Origin: Amaranthus tricolor
Lineage: Eukaryota > Streptophyta > Magnoliopsida > Caryophyllales > Amaranthaceae
NCBI RefSeq assembly: GCF_026212465.1
Contig: NC_080057.1
Location: forward strand, 26,642,147 to 26,706,146
DNA: 64,000 bases
Direction of reading: 5' to 3'
Made by a program: the position numbers and the translations under genes. Shown in pieces: positions 13,181 to 25,700 of the stretch; position 1 is the stretch's first letter, and each line of letters opens with the position of its first letter. The notes beneath the pieces were generated by a model, which had not been told where the DNA came from, ran no database searches, and worked only from the letters and a program-made list of their open reading frames with translations.

Positions 13181-14120
13181 CGAACTCCAAACATGGGTGT
13201 TTGATATGGTAGACTACTAGTTTGAAATCTAATGTTATGTTGACATTCAATAACCTGTAATCTAATCGCCTGGATTGTCTGTTTGTCTTGAGAAATTTGA
13301 TGGAAAATGTATGTTTTTTCCTTGACAAATTTTCCGGTTTATGTTGTGTCATCCTTCGGTTAGCCGGTAGTCGCAGTCGGACATAACTTGGAGGTTTTAG
13401 AGTGTTTTTTTGATAGTACACGTGTCGGGGATTGAGTTGTTGATGATGATGACACGTTCTGGAGATTACAATATAGGTCAGGCCACTGTAGGGTGGATTT
13501 TGCATGACTAAGTTGTCAGGCTATTGTAGGATTGATGAAAACTAGCCGTTGGACTTGAAACATGTAGGATTTTAAAAGTAAAATAGCCGTTGGAGTTACT
13601 GAGCTGAAAAGTTTGTCTTTGATGCTCCAATTTTTTATTTCCTTGAACAGAATATAGCAAGTAGCAAGCAATTGCATGTTTGCATGCTCCGACATGGGTC
13701 CGTTCCGAGTGTCTAATTCGGCTAAATTATAAAGAATAAAATTATGTTTGCTTTAAAATAAAGTGTTTAAGTATCTTATTTATATCTGAATGTCGAGAAT
13801 CTAAGATGGATACTTAAAGTAAAATGACGGTTTGGATGATAAAGGTTTTGCTAAATGTATTTGTTGGCGTCACTATATTGGTTGGTTAATTTAACAGAAA
13901 ATAATATTTCTAAAATTGTACTGCATTTCAAAATCATCTACATTACAAATCGGAAATAAAATGATTATTAGAAGCTTTTTTGGAAAAAGGAACGAACTAA
14001 GGTGCAACAAATTAAAGTAGATTGTATCTAAGATTATTAGTTTCTTTGTTCTGTTGCAGCACACTAAAACATGAACTTATACAAAAGAGAGGGGATGATT
14101 AAGAAGGTTTAGACTCATAA
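13181..14120. other. Intergenic region between convergent WEB and peroxidase genes
   Basis: Holds the 3' flanks of both genes. No further gene or repeat was recognised. The spacing of 940 bp between convergent stop codons leaves room only for two 3' UTRs and some spacer. Confidence 0.6.
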
Positions 14121-15930
14121 TCAAGCAGTATTAACCGCGTTAATCCATCGACAAGTCTTCCTAATTTCGCCTTGATCACCTGTAAGAACATTAATCTTGC
14201 CCATTTTGATCATTGCTTCATTAAACTTTTTCTGCCATTTTGCATGATGAGAAGCATAATATTCAACAATCTCTTTAGTCCTAGGATCAACTGCTAAAGC
14301 AATGTCACTTGGAATCAAACTCTTGCCATTCAACATATTTTCATAGTATGTGACTCCCCAATTCGAGATATCGGGCTTTGCAGGAACTAAAGGCGTTGTC
14401 ATATTCCAAAATAAATCTTTTTGTGATTCAGGACAAAATTTTCGCTTTATCATTTGTTGAAACTTTCTGTCGACTAAGTTTGCTGCATCGTCTAGCCCAA
14501 CCAATGAATCACTGTCAGCGATTGTGTTTAGGCATCTGGTTTGCCCGATTGAATGAGCTCCGTCAAGCACCACTAACTCCTCTCGGGATAGCCCTCGTTG
14601 TGCGAAGCTCTTTATCAAGTCATCTATTGTGCGATTCCCTTTTGGCAGGTCGTTTGCAAGGGATCCATCAGTAGCTAAGGAGTCACGACGTCCTGCAGGG
14701 ACTTCGTATTTTGGATTTCCTGATAAAACCACCGCATCTCTAGCCGCAAATGCTAGAATGTCAGCACATGAGACAACTCCTGGGCATTGTTTTTCAATTT
14801 CTGCTTTTGCTTGCTCTAACGCGTCCATCCCTCTTAAGGATATGCTGTTTGCCGGGTGAGCCATTTCTGAATTCAAACTATTGTATCTTTGCGGGGTTAG
14901 AAGGATTGATGCATCGCAACCCTATTTAAGTCATCAGTTAGCAAGCATCTTATTGTACTTTGATACACAAATTCTTAAATGAGACGGTCTCTATTGAGCT
15001 GTCCATACATATTTAGTCTATTAAAGTGATTAATTACAATTTTAAAGCAGTCAATTAGAAAAATAAACTAAGGTAATTATAATAATAAATATTGTCAATT
15101 CAAATAGATGAAGTTGATGATTTTGATAAACTTACTATATGATTATGTGAATGTGATATTCATGACCAAGAAATGGATTTCGTCTAAAATAGAAAGAGGA
15201 GACGTAAATCCTAAAAATTGGAATACATACCTATGCAAAAACTAATATTCCCACGTCCCTTCTATTCACATTTTTGTACCTTTTATTTCTATGTACTATT
15301 CACCGCATATTTTTAATTTGTTCTTTATTTTTAATCTTAAAACAGAGTCAAATGAAATATTGTTTGATTCATATTCGATGTAAATTTTATTAATACAAAC
15401 ATGAATACAATCTTCAATTTAAAATTTTATTCTAAATCTTAAAAGTAGATATCGATATTCCACATTCTCAAATCCTTTAATAAAGTTGTTCAAAACAGAC
15501 CCGATGATTCGATATTTAGCCGACCTAATAATCGAACTCGATTTGAACCCGACATAAAAAATTGATTAAGAATTATGTAAAAAACAACATAAACACAATA
15601 CTCAATTTTAAGTCGACTCAAAACATTTAACCTAAAATCAACTAAATAACTCAAATAAATACCTAAGAATTTGTTATTTGAATTCATAAGACTCACCGTG
15701 ACATGACAATCATGAAAATGAAGACGGATAATACCAGGAATAATACCCTCATTTTCTTGTGATTGTTTGGTAATAACATCTGAAACAATTTGTTGAGCAT
15801 TTGGACAAGTTGATTTGTAAAAATCAATAATAAGTTTGTCACTTATAGCAGACGTATTTATATCAATTTCTTCTATTGGTGCACTAATAAGCCCTAATAG
15901 GATTAGGAGGAATATCAAAGGATTTTCCAT
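14121..15930 (-). CDS. Class III (secretory) plant peroxidase, two exons
   Basis: Exons 15930-15697 and 14921-14121 (phase 0) predict 344 residues, normal for the family. An N-terminal hydrophobic leader (MENPLIFLLILLGLISAP) suggests secretion. Exon 1 ends in RLHFHDCHVT with distal Arg69 and His73; exon 2 starts GCDASILL. The proximal haem-ligand motif is LDGAHSIGQ (His201). All eight family cysteines are visible (STC, HDC, GCD, KQC, VSC, TRC, KFC, KTC). Such enzymes oxidise phenolics with H2O2 in the wall, in lignification, defence or ROS control. Oddities: the usual Phe after HDC is His, LSGAHT/LLGAHT is replaced by LDGAHS, and two of the three classical peroxidase introns are absent. Intron 1 sits at the classical HDCxVx|GCDAS position, has donor GTGAGT, and carries a hAT-like MITE 30 bp from the donor side. 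It is probably functional. Confidence 0.9.
14962..15062. repeat. Fragment of GAGACGGTCTC dispersed repeat in peroxidase intron
   Basis: ACACAAATTCTTAAATGAGACGGTCTCTATTGAG resembles the left end of the copy at 20266 (ACACAAATTCTTGCGTGAGATGGTCTCTCC). The element appears truncated, with no right-hand inverted repeat seen. Confidence 0.45.
15485..15666 (+). mobile_element. hAT-like MITE (182 bp family), copy A
   Basis: TTCAAAACAGACCCGATGAT at the left and an ACTCAAATAAATACCT end at the right align with the family described at 33727-33908. It is degenerate and no target duplication was found. It lies in the peroxidase intron, 30 bp from the exon 1 donor. Confidence 0.65.
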
Positions 15931-16023
15931 CTTTGATATTCCACCTCCTTATTTTTTTTTCAAATTTCACCCTTTTTTGTTTTGTTATGATTTAGTGGGT
16001 GATTTAATGGTATATTTGTGAAT

Positions 16024-16031
16024 TATTTATA
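16024..16031 (-). promoter_or_regulatory. TATA box of the peroxidase gene
   Basis: TATAAATA on the minus strand, about 95 bp upstream of the peroxidase ATG. Confidence 0.5.
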
Positions 16032-16812
16032 AATATCTTATAATTTGAATTTTAATGGCATTACATAAAAGTTGGAAATGAGTTAAGAATAAGTTGTTTT
16101 ATATAGCATATATTGTAAACTTCGTTGTTTATGAGTTGTTCTGTTTAATAGTGATAATTTGTTGATTCATTATCTTGACATTCTTGACTGCTATTTAAGA
16201 ATTGAAGATTATATCTATAGTGACAAGGTTATAATAGTGATGGTTTTGGATCGTGCTAGCCCAAGAGCATGCATGACACAAACATAAAAATACATCGTCT
16301 AATAAAAATGTTACAACTTTAAACACGAAGTTAATGGGTTCACCGACACGAAAATCACAATATTAATAAATATTTGTTTTGATAATTATATTTTTAGTCA
16401 TTTTTTATGACATGAAAATATCGGAAATTATCGGAATTTATCTTTGATATTCCACCTTTGAATTTGTTGTATTACTCCTTTCTAACATGATAGCTTTTTA
16501 ATCGCAATCAACAAAATCAAAGTGAGGTAGGATTCCTAATATTCTAATCAAGAGTATCGGGAATTATTTGATATTCCTAATATTCTAATATTCTAATCAA
16601 AGTGAGATTGTTTATCAAAGAGACAAACTCAAAACAAGTAGTCTATATTTTTATTTTCTCTTTAATTTATATATTAATTTTTTGACCTATATATCTAATG
16701 CGTTTTTTGGAGAGACCGACTCTCATAACTTGTGAAAAATCTAATCAAGATCGGATAGGAGTAGGAGGAAGGCAATAATTCCTAATCAATAACCGTAATT
16801 TGTTAAATAGAC

Positions 16813-16855
<43 letters not shown>

Positions 16856-17184
16856 TTAATAATAATTAAAAAACAAACAAATAAAATTAAAAAAGATATA
16901 TTAAAATCACAAAATTCGCACCTTATTAAATTCTATCATATTAAAATAATTTGTTAACTTCATAAATAACTATTATAACACGTTGGATGTACTATTATAA
17001 ACCCAAAAGCTAAAGTATCGGGCCCACTATCCATCACCAAAGCAAATACACATATGATATCCCTTTATTTGAGTCCACCCCACCACTCCTACAAGGAACC
17101 TCCCTTCTTTTTGGATTTTTTTTCCTATTGTCATCTTCTTCATCCAATCCCTCTTTATACCTCTACTCAATTCTGCAGATTAAC
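16032..17184. other. Shared upstream region of divergent peroxidase and prosaposin genes
   Basis: No gene. Contains an AAT microsatellite at 16812-16853, and the phrase TATCTTTGATATTCCACC near 16439 repeats the peroxidase leader region near 15930-15948. The right part is pyrimidine-rich, consistent with the promoter of the downstream prosaposin-like gene. Confidence 0.5.
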
Positions 17185-18345
17185 TAATTCACCTATTTTT
17201 TGAAGGTACTAATTTTTTCTAATTAATCTTCAATTTTCTTTTTTCTTTTATCAATTTAATTGTACTTGGCGATATTGGGTAGTGGATTATTGTACAATTT
17301 TGTTTGTAGATCTTTACCTACTTTGCTAATTGATTATGATACTAATTAGAGCAAAAAGTTTTGATTTTGTGATGAGTTTATGAAATTGATGATTAAAGTT
17401 TCTTTCTTTGATCTTGTTCTTGATTACACTTGTTTTAATGATTAATTCATATAATTGGAATATCAAAAGCTTTGATTAATTCAAACTTAATTGTTATTGA
17501 TTGTAACACTAATTAGAACAAAAAAGTTTTCATTTTGTTGGGAATTTATGAAATTATCGATTATCGATTAAAGTTGTTATTTTCTTTGATTTTGTTCATG
17601 ATTAGACTTGTTATACTGATTAATTTAAGTAATTGGGTATTTGAAGAATCGGGTCTTGTCTCGGTTGGAACTTTAAGTTGTGTTCAATTCCTACTTTCCC
17701 TCAGCCTACTACCCTGTAATCATCAAAAAAATTAATGGATTATTAAAATCTTTTATTTAATCCAAATTTTAATTAGTAAAGCTTATTTTTTTGTTGTGGA
17801 AATTATCATGATTATCGAATTGTGTGAGAATTTTCTTGCTTCTTGTTTATCTTTTGCTTGAATCAATCTCTTGACTTGAAACTTTCTGATGATAATGACT
17901 GTTGGTCAGCCAGTGGTTAGTAAAAGAATGAAAATTTTAAAAAATTATATGCTTAATCAATTCAAATTAATTAATTATCAGCTAATAATTGCAATTGGGT
18001 AATTCAATTATGCAAAAACCCCAATTTCAACTTTGGATTTTGGTATCTTGGGGAGACTAAAGATGTTTTTTTTAGGAAAATAAATAAAGATAAAATCTTG
18101 TATCCTTATATTATATATTTTCCTATAGTTTTGATAAATAAAGTTGTGTACAAGAAATTTTCTTTTTTGAGCATCAAAAGTGTTTTTGATCAACTAGTTA
18201 ATGTGTTTTTTTGAATCTTGTTGTATGAGCTTCATTCTTTTCTTGTTTCATGACTTCCATTAGTCAAATGGTTTGAGTTGAAGACTAATTTTTTGTGTTA
18301 GACGTTTGTTTTTATGTCTTTTCCTATGTTGGTTTTTCAGATATC

Positions 18346-21300
18346 ATGGACATTAGAGTTGGGCTTGTTCTTTTATTTATCGCTGGTAATCTGGTGTGTG
18401 ATGCAATAAAGGATGTGTCTTTAGAGGTTTCAGGTAATCAAGTTACTATCTTTATGCATTGTTTAGATAGAATGATATGGAACGAAAGGAAGAGTAGAGG
18501 AATAGAATGACGAGATTTCCTTTCTTTGGATAGCAAATGAAGGGGGAGGGAGACCGGGTGGAATTCGAAGGGATTAATTCCATTGAATTTTTGTAAGAAA
18601 CTTCTCCGATAATTATAAGATTTGGAAGGAAACTAACAATGTGGTCTTTGTTTATTTCACTACTATATCTTCCTAACTTATTCAATGTTGACCATTAATC
18701 ATATCTATGTCGTTTAACTAGCTTATATTCTTATGGATATTTTCCTTTCGCCAATAATGATTTATCTTTGTGTCTTTCAGATGTGATTTTCCGACTTTGA
18801 ATGTTTCCTTGTATCTTCTATGATGTATGTTGCGTGCACGTATTTGTTTGTGCATGTTTGTATGTTGTATTATATTTTCTTACTAGTGCATACTTAATTT
18901 TAGTAGTTTACAAAATTTGGGTTTTTATTCTTTTGGTTTGTAAGGAATAAAAATAATTCCTACCCACAATGGGCCCTTATTTTTGGAGGCCCCTAGGCAG
19001 TCTGCTACCCAGAATGGGTCAAGAACCGGCCCTATTGCCCTTAATCCTTTCTACCTTATTTTATCATAGATGCCCCGAACTCATACTTGTTCTTTCAACT
19101 TGCAACATTTGTTTGGTATGAGCTATTCATCAATTAACTTAATTTGTGTTATCTTCCTAATGTACAAGGCTATAATTTTATAATATTAACTTTTTTAGAA
19201 ATTTAATTAAGCTCAAGTAAGAATATAAGGATCAAAGCAGTACATTAGATAGCATCAAAGATGAAATGTTAAAAATATAAAGAAGCAAAGGAAGTATATT
19301 TTACCATAGCTTGTTATGATTGTAGAAGCTTAGAACTACCTTCCACCTTGTTTACTTTAAATTTTTTCGAACAATATCTTATATTACCTTTCCTAATGAG
19401 AATACCTTTTTCGTCCTGTTTCTATATGCATGTCTTGGCTGTTTGTATTGGCCATTGGTACCTGGAACGCGATTCGTTTTGGTATGTGGGACGGGAACGA
19501 AAACGTGGAATGCTACCCTAGAGTGACTCTGGAACGACTTGATCCAAACAAATATTATGTATAAATTTTTTAAGTTAAATTCTGTGTTATCTACAAGGGC
19601 TCATGGCGCTACACCAAAAATTACCATGATACCTTGTTAGTTCGTATTATCACCTAGTGATTTATTTGTTGGCATTTAAGAAATTTCAGGACATAATGAT
19701 CAAATCTCCAATTTAGAGTGCAAAACAAATATAAACCATATCAACTTTGAACTAAATGTTTGTATTGAGTCGAGGGACTCTTTGGCCGCGCTCTCCTTTA
19801 TGGGTATGAGTTGCCATCTTCCTTCCCTCCCCAAACCCTACTCGATGAGGATGATGATGATAATGATGTTTGTCTTGAATTGTTCTATCGATTTTGATTA
19901 CAGTTGACATTGAGACGTCCTGCTTTCAGGGACAGAAAATTCTGGAGGTTTTATTGATGTCTGCACTCTGTGTGAAGATTATACCACAATGGCTCTTCGT
20001 TACCTTAGCGAAAACAAGACCCAAAATGAAATTATGGATTCCCTTCACAAGGCCTGCTTTGAGCTACATGGTTTGGCAGACCAGGTATCAACTGCTTCAA
20101 TTCAAATTTGTTTGATAAACTCTTATTTGTATTCCGGGTAAGGATTATCTTCATCACGTATGTGATGAAAACTGAACCTTCATCCCAAGGGTAGAAGGGA
20201 AAAGGATAAGTATAAAACCTTCAATCACTAGGCCAACACTTAATTCTTAAAATGTGTTTGATTATACACAAATTCTTGCGTGAGATGGTCTCTCCATTAG
20301 ACGTTTTTCATACATGGGTTGAATAGCACAACTAATACAATTATTAACATATGTCCTCCTTGTTTTGAGGTCTTCTCCATAAGAGACGGCCTCTCACAAG
20401 AGTAGCTCTTAATTATATTCTATGCTTCATGTATGCCTCTTTTCGCGTTATTTCTCTGTTATAATCGTTTTCCGTGACATCACGACTGTTTTTGCAAACG
20501 CGGTTTTTTTTCATGGGTGCAACACAAATTTTCCGCACGATTATTGTTAGTAGCATCAAATCTCGAGGCTGCTTTCTTCTGTAGGAGTTACCTCTGTGTA
20601 ATATGTCACTATAACTACTAAGTGCGTTACTGAAACAGCACCCTTTTTTCCGTTTTTGGCAGTGCACCATGTTGGTGAATTATTACGCTCCTCTGTTCTT
20701 TCTAGAAGTTTCATCCGTTCAACCGGAAGGATTCTGTAAGAAAATTGGACTATGCAGAAATGCTTTGATGTTTTCTCGACCTGAGAAGACTACCCCTTGC
20801 GATCTGTGCCATAAAGCTATGGATGAAGCTCTTGAAAAGTTGAAAGATCCCGACACTGAGGTCTGTACTTGGCTTTTCTTTTTGTTGCAACTATCAACTA
20901 TATTTGTTTCGTTCATGTGGTCAACCTCATATTGTTGCGTTTAGAAATCTTACTTTTCAATATTGTCCTTGCATATAAAATGTCAACATTGAGTCATATA
21001 TAGTAACAATTGGCTACTAAAAAAATTGTGTCGGGTTACTTTAACGAGGCATCTTGCATTTGCATTCAAGTCTTAAGAGTCAAGTGAATCTCATAAATTG
21101 GTATAGAAAGTTACCTAAGATGGATGAAATCTAAGGTGGTAATCTTAAATCAACAACCTACATAATATTTTTGAATTTCCTTGCTGAATGAATGCAAATT
21201 TCCTTACAAGTTATAAGCGTAGTTTCAAAAATCTCGTCTAGGCACACCTAAGGCTAGTGCCTTGGGTGGGGGGTTGACGCTGTGATAGCACTATGCAAGG

Positions 21301-22757
21301 CGATTCCTTTAGGCGAGCGCCTTTTAGTGCCTTAACGCACCTTTTAGCACCTAAAGACAAGCACCCAAAAGCGCCTTAGAGCGTGCTTTGGTCTTAGCCT
21401 CAGAAGAAGATTATTTTATGCCAACACCCATCACATATGTTTTCCCTCTTTATTTCTCTTTTCTTTTTTTTTTCTTCTCCTTTTTTTTGGTTTTTTATAA
21501 ATTTTTCTACGATTCTTGATAAAAAAATTTACTGGATTTATGGGGCATTTAATACCCAAAAGATTGCATCTTTTGCCAAGTGCCTTGGAGGGCCTCATGC
21601 TTTTTAAAACCAAATCACCTTGAAGCATACTTGTGAGAAACTGCCCAGTAAAATCGTTAGTGTTGGATGACTGAAAGCATAGAATTTAAGGTGGTTTTTC
21701 AGCTGTATTTTTTTTCCTGTTAAAGTACGTTGACAACTTGACATATTCGGATTTCTTTCCTTTGTAACAGCTTGAAGTCATTCAGGTCCTACTGAAGGCA
21801 TGTGATGCTGTGGGCAACTACGTGAGAAAGGTACACATAATTTCTTTTATTTAGGGCTTGTTCTTTTGGGCTTAAAATAGCTAAACGGAATTGAATGAAT
21901 AGTAAAATTTGTGTGTTAAAGAGAAGAGTTGAGCTCAGTCGAACTGAACAAAACTGAACTGAATAGAATCGAAAATAGTTTACAAACTTCCTTAGCAGTC
22001 TTAACCCTTAATAATCGTCCACTTATTTGCAACTCTTGAAGAATTGAACAGAAGATGGAAATATTTAAGTATCCTTCTTCCTATCTCTCAAACACGCTCA
22101 TGGGCCACGAGTAAGGTATGGTTTTAAATCCATTTTACGTCGCAAAATGTCAACCGGTTTTTGTTTTCGATGACAAACAAGTTGATTGATGATACATCAT
22201 TATCATCAATATTCTATGTTAATATCGGTGAATTGATTCTTTTGGTTTTTTAGGGCCAGGAATATTAATTTTCGGAACTAGACTAGGAGTAATTTGTTAG
22301 AATTTATGACTCATCTGTCCTTTCAAATTTGCTACTTCACGCAAATTGAAATGAAAGTTTTTAGCTGTTATGTAGCAAATTTGAAGGGACGAATGTAGTA
22401 TTCGGTAACGTAGTATATACGAAATAGTTCTAGAAAGCCCATATTCTTTTGTCTACAATTTTAGTGTTCTCGTCCATTTTCCTTGTCGCTTCACTGATCG
22501 CGGAAATGATACTTCATTTTCTCTCGTTTGATGATGGAAGTTTAAATTGAAGATATGTTCATCGATTCATGTTATTTCTTGCTTATGTTTGGCAGTGTAA
22601 ATCTTTGGTTTTCGAGTTTGGACCTATCATTCTCGTTGATGCAACAAAGTTTATCGAGAACATTGACCTCTGCTCCACATTCCACGCATGTCGTAAGCAA
22701 AATATCGGAACACAAGAGTTGGTTGATGGAAGAATCAAAATGGTTACTTCATCATAA
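18346..22757 (+). CDS. Prosaposin-like protein with two saposin B domains
   Basis: Coding exons 18346-18433, 19930-20084, 20663-20860, 21771-21830 and 22596-22757 predict 220 residues. An upstream noncoding exon probably ends at 17205 (AAG|GTACT), with a 5'UTR intron to 18340 (TTTTTCAG). A signal peptide (MDIRVGLVLLFIAGNLVCDA) is followed by two saposin B units. The first has cysteines at 41, 44, 72, 82, 106 and 112, with a conserved-type NKT glycosylation site at 58; the second has cysteines at 127, 130, 158, 168, 193 and 199. That is the full 6+6 cysteine pattern that pairs into three disulphides per unit. Saposins bind lipids and present them to vacuolar/lysosomal hydrolases; in plants the protein is expected in the vacuole or secretory path, with an undefined partner. 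Frames join without a break at every junction. Introns carry transposon remnants. Confidence 0.88.
19769..19870 (+). mobile_element. 3' end of an RTE-type LINE in prosaposin intron
   Basis: GGCCGCGCTCTCCTTTATGG, then TATGAGTTGCC, then TTCCCTCCCCAAACC, ending in a GAT-rich tail (GATGATGATGAT), match the fuller copy at 41701-42181 in order. RTE-class LINEs typically end in short simple repeats rather than poly(A). Confidence 0.65.
20266..20402. mobile_element. GAGACGGTCTC MITE in prosaposin intron 2
   Basis: The left CTTGCGTGAGATGGTCTCTC and the complement of the right end CTTGTGAGAGGCCGTCTCTT form imperfect terminal inverted repeats around an AT-rich core of about 90 bp. Confidence 0.55.
21225..21640. 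repeat. GCGCCTT-rich dispersed repeat in prosaposin intron 3
   Basis: A GC-rich block (21236-21400) full of GCGCCTT/AAGGCG permutations is followed by a T-rich stretch and a second short GCCTTGGAGG-containing block near 21580. It stands out from the AT-rich intron and looks like a transposon remnant. No exact termini or target duplication were found. Confidence 0.4.
22316..22391. repeat. Short perfect-stem hairpin in prosaposin intron 4
   Basis: TGTCCTTTCAAATTTGCTAC (22316-22335) pairs with GTAGCAAATTTGAAGGGACG (22372-22391) at 18 of 20 positions, with a 36 nt loop. It may be a small MITE or a foldback; nothing in the sequence supports a microRNA. Confidence 0.5.
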
Positions 22758-25700
22758 ATATCATATACTAGTAAACTATTATGTACTGTATCTTTCTGAA
22801 TTAAGTGTTATTAACTCAACTAAAACAAGAATATAACCTGGGTACACTCATATTCTTGTATTATACCACTCATCAATGTGCAAATATTCCTCATTTGACA
22901 TTTACTAATGTCATGTTTGAAAACGATAATTTCATTTGGAAATTTGAAATTAGATTAAATTTATTATTTGGCAAATTAAAAATTTTCAAATTTAAATTTG
23001 GATCAAATTCACCATTGTTTTTAAAATAGTTACAGTTGTGAATTTGATAATGACTACCCAAACCTTGTCATTACTATATTCTTCATTTATGATTACATAA
23101 TTAAAATCTATAAGTTGAAATGAAATATTTGTTTTCAAATACTACATAAAACATCTTTGGAATGTTCAATTGTATTGCCTTTTCTTGAGCATTAAATTTG
23201 GAAATATGATCATTCCAAAAAGTTGCTCTAGTCAGAGACCGTCTCTCGATGAGCCGACCTCAAAAGAAAGAGTTTATATACTAATAATTGTATTAGTTAG
23301 GTTATTTAGTCCATATATAAAGAGTGTCTCATCTCACATAAGAATGTATGTTCAAAAATTATTTTTTTTGTTGGAAGTTAAGTCTTGTTAGGAAGGGGCT
23401 CGAATATTGTGGCTTGATGGTGGAAGCAATGAACATGATATATAGTGAGTAATTAGATGAAATATGCAAGAAAATAAATGACAAACTATAGGTTTATCGT
23501 CTTGGATACTACAAATATGGAGATAGTAATGTGAGGAGGAAGAATAAGTAGAGAGAGAATAATACCAAGTTTGATGAGCATGTAGACCAAGGATAGTATG
23601 GAAGCTCAACCCTTGAGCTTGGCTTGGTTTTGGAATACAATACATATTAGAGTAGAGATGACCATGATTATGTTCAGACCGATTCATATTTGATTCAGCT
23701 AATGGTTCGCAAAAAATTATGAACATGAACTTGAACTGTTCATTATTAGTTCTGGTTCGATTCCAACTCGGCCTATCAAATTGTAAACCAACACTAATTC
23801 AACCGAACGTTATTCTAATTGAGTCGAATCAAGGTTCTATTCACGATCGATTCGTTGCTGAATAATTCGGTAGCATATGAAAAGTTGTGAACAATCATAG
23901 TGGAGCAAAGTAGGGCTACTTGTTTTAGCACACCTATGCTCGTTCAAACATCATCTATATGTTTAAAGCATTTGCATGCTTCAAACAAAGAGTGATCATA
24001 CGAACTATGGGGTCACTCGTTTGAGCACTTCATGGCACTACTAAGCCTAATATGTATACCAAATTGTTTCAAAGACAAAAGTGGCGCATCTTTGTTCAAC
24101 ATATATATAGAGGTGAGTGTTTGGCTCACCTTATACTATTTTTCTGAATTCTCCATGTTAGTATATTTAGTCTAGATTAATAGCATTTAATTGTGCATAT
24201 TATTCTTTCAAAACTATGTATATGTAAAGCATATAGAAGGACATAGAAGATTGAAGAGGATATGAAATTGCCCATTCTTGTTGGGTGGTGATGGGTTAGA
24301 ATATATAGTTATTTCATCCAAGTCTTTTTAGAATAGGCCAAGAAAATTCTCTTCTATTCACATTATTTTTTGTCATTTCTTTTTTAGCCTTATTGTTAAG
24401 AAATTATTGATAAGAAATATTCTCTCCTTTTGCATCTGATATACTATTTGATTTTATTTATTTGGCGATGTATTATTTTAATTTGCTTAATAAAAATTTG
24501 CATTAATAAAATATTTATTGAGAGAAATCACATAAAATCTCATTTAATTATAATTTTAAATAAAATTAAAAATATAATACAAACTAAAAATAATAAATGG
24601 AAAATGTCAAAATAATCAGATCATAATTAAAAGGAACAATAATACTTTATATGACGTAAGCTAATTATTTCAATAATTTATGAATATGGGACTTTCGAAG
24701 AAGGCTAGCTGTTTGATCATCAACAACATAAAACACATAGCATTAGAGCATGTTTGTTTGTGTTTTTAGGTAAGATAAAGGAATATTTATTTTATAAAAA
24801 TCGAATCTTTTCATCTCAATTGGAGCAAGTATCACTTCTTTTAGGTAAATTTTTGAATTTAATTTTTATATATATATTTTTTTCTTAACCTATTGTGTAA
24901 TAAAAAAAAGGACTTATTGCATGAAAATCTTTGCAATGGACAAAACCTAATGAATAAGGGGAGAAGTTTGGGAAGTAAAGATTAGACATCTATAAGTTAA
25001 TATAAAAATTAGAGAGTCTTTATCTTATATGGCTAATTGCGCCACGGCGAAAAAATTTAAGAGTAATGATAAGAAATATATATACATTAATTTTAGTGAT
25101 TTTGTAAATAAAAATACTCATAGATTATCAAGACAGATTTAAAACATATTACTATATTAGTACGATTTATATGAATTAATTTGATGCATTCAAATATTAT
25201 ATGCTATGTAAGAACAAAGAATAATTGGTATCCATGCTCTTTAAAGTTTAAACCTCGATATTTTTATTTGTGTTTAATATTTGCTCATAAATGCCCAATT
25301 TTAATTATCAAAATCTCAAAACGAATCAATCTCTATTTGCCACTTTTTGGTTTTACTAAAGGTCGAGATTAAACCCTGAGAATTAAATTTTAATTTAATT
25401 GGAGTTCAGCATATATTGCATTTTTCAGAAAAAATAATTAATTTTAATATTTATTACATCCATTCTTAATTAGCTTTTTCTTTCCGTAACATACCCATTA
25501 CCCAAAAATTTAATGAGATTGAAGAACCACAAGTTGTTAATAGAGTGCTTTTGTGCATATTTTACATACATCTAATACAGTAATTCCTTCCTTAGTGATT
25601 CTCAATTGTTTATTTATGATTTCTACTCGTTGTTTTTTTTATGAATATTCCTTGCATATATAACGTCAGCAAATTATGATGCTAAGAATCTATTTTGAAT

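Noticed and set aside
14378..14859. Plus-strand ORFs of 76-98 residues within the peroxidase exon
   Set aside because: Antisense shadows of a well-supported coding exon.
19894..20115. 73-residue ORF over prosaposin exon 2
   Set aside because: Out of frame with the saposin cysteine pattern; the correct frame uses the acceptor at 19929 and gives CTLCEDY.
23388..23726. 112-residue minus-strand ORF
   Set aside because: His/Ser/Tyr-rich with no family resemblance, in an unexpressed-looking desert; probably chance.
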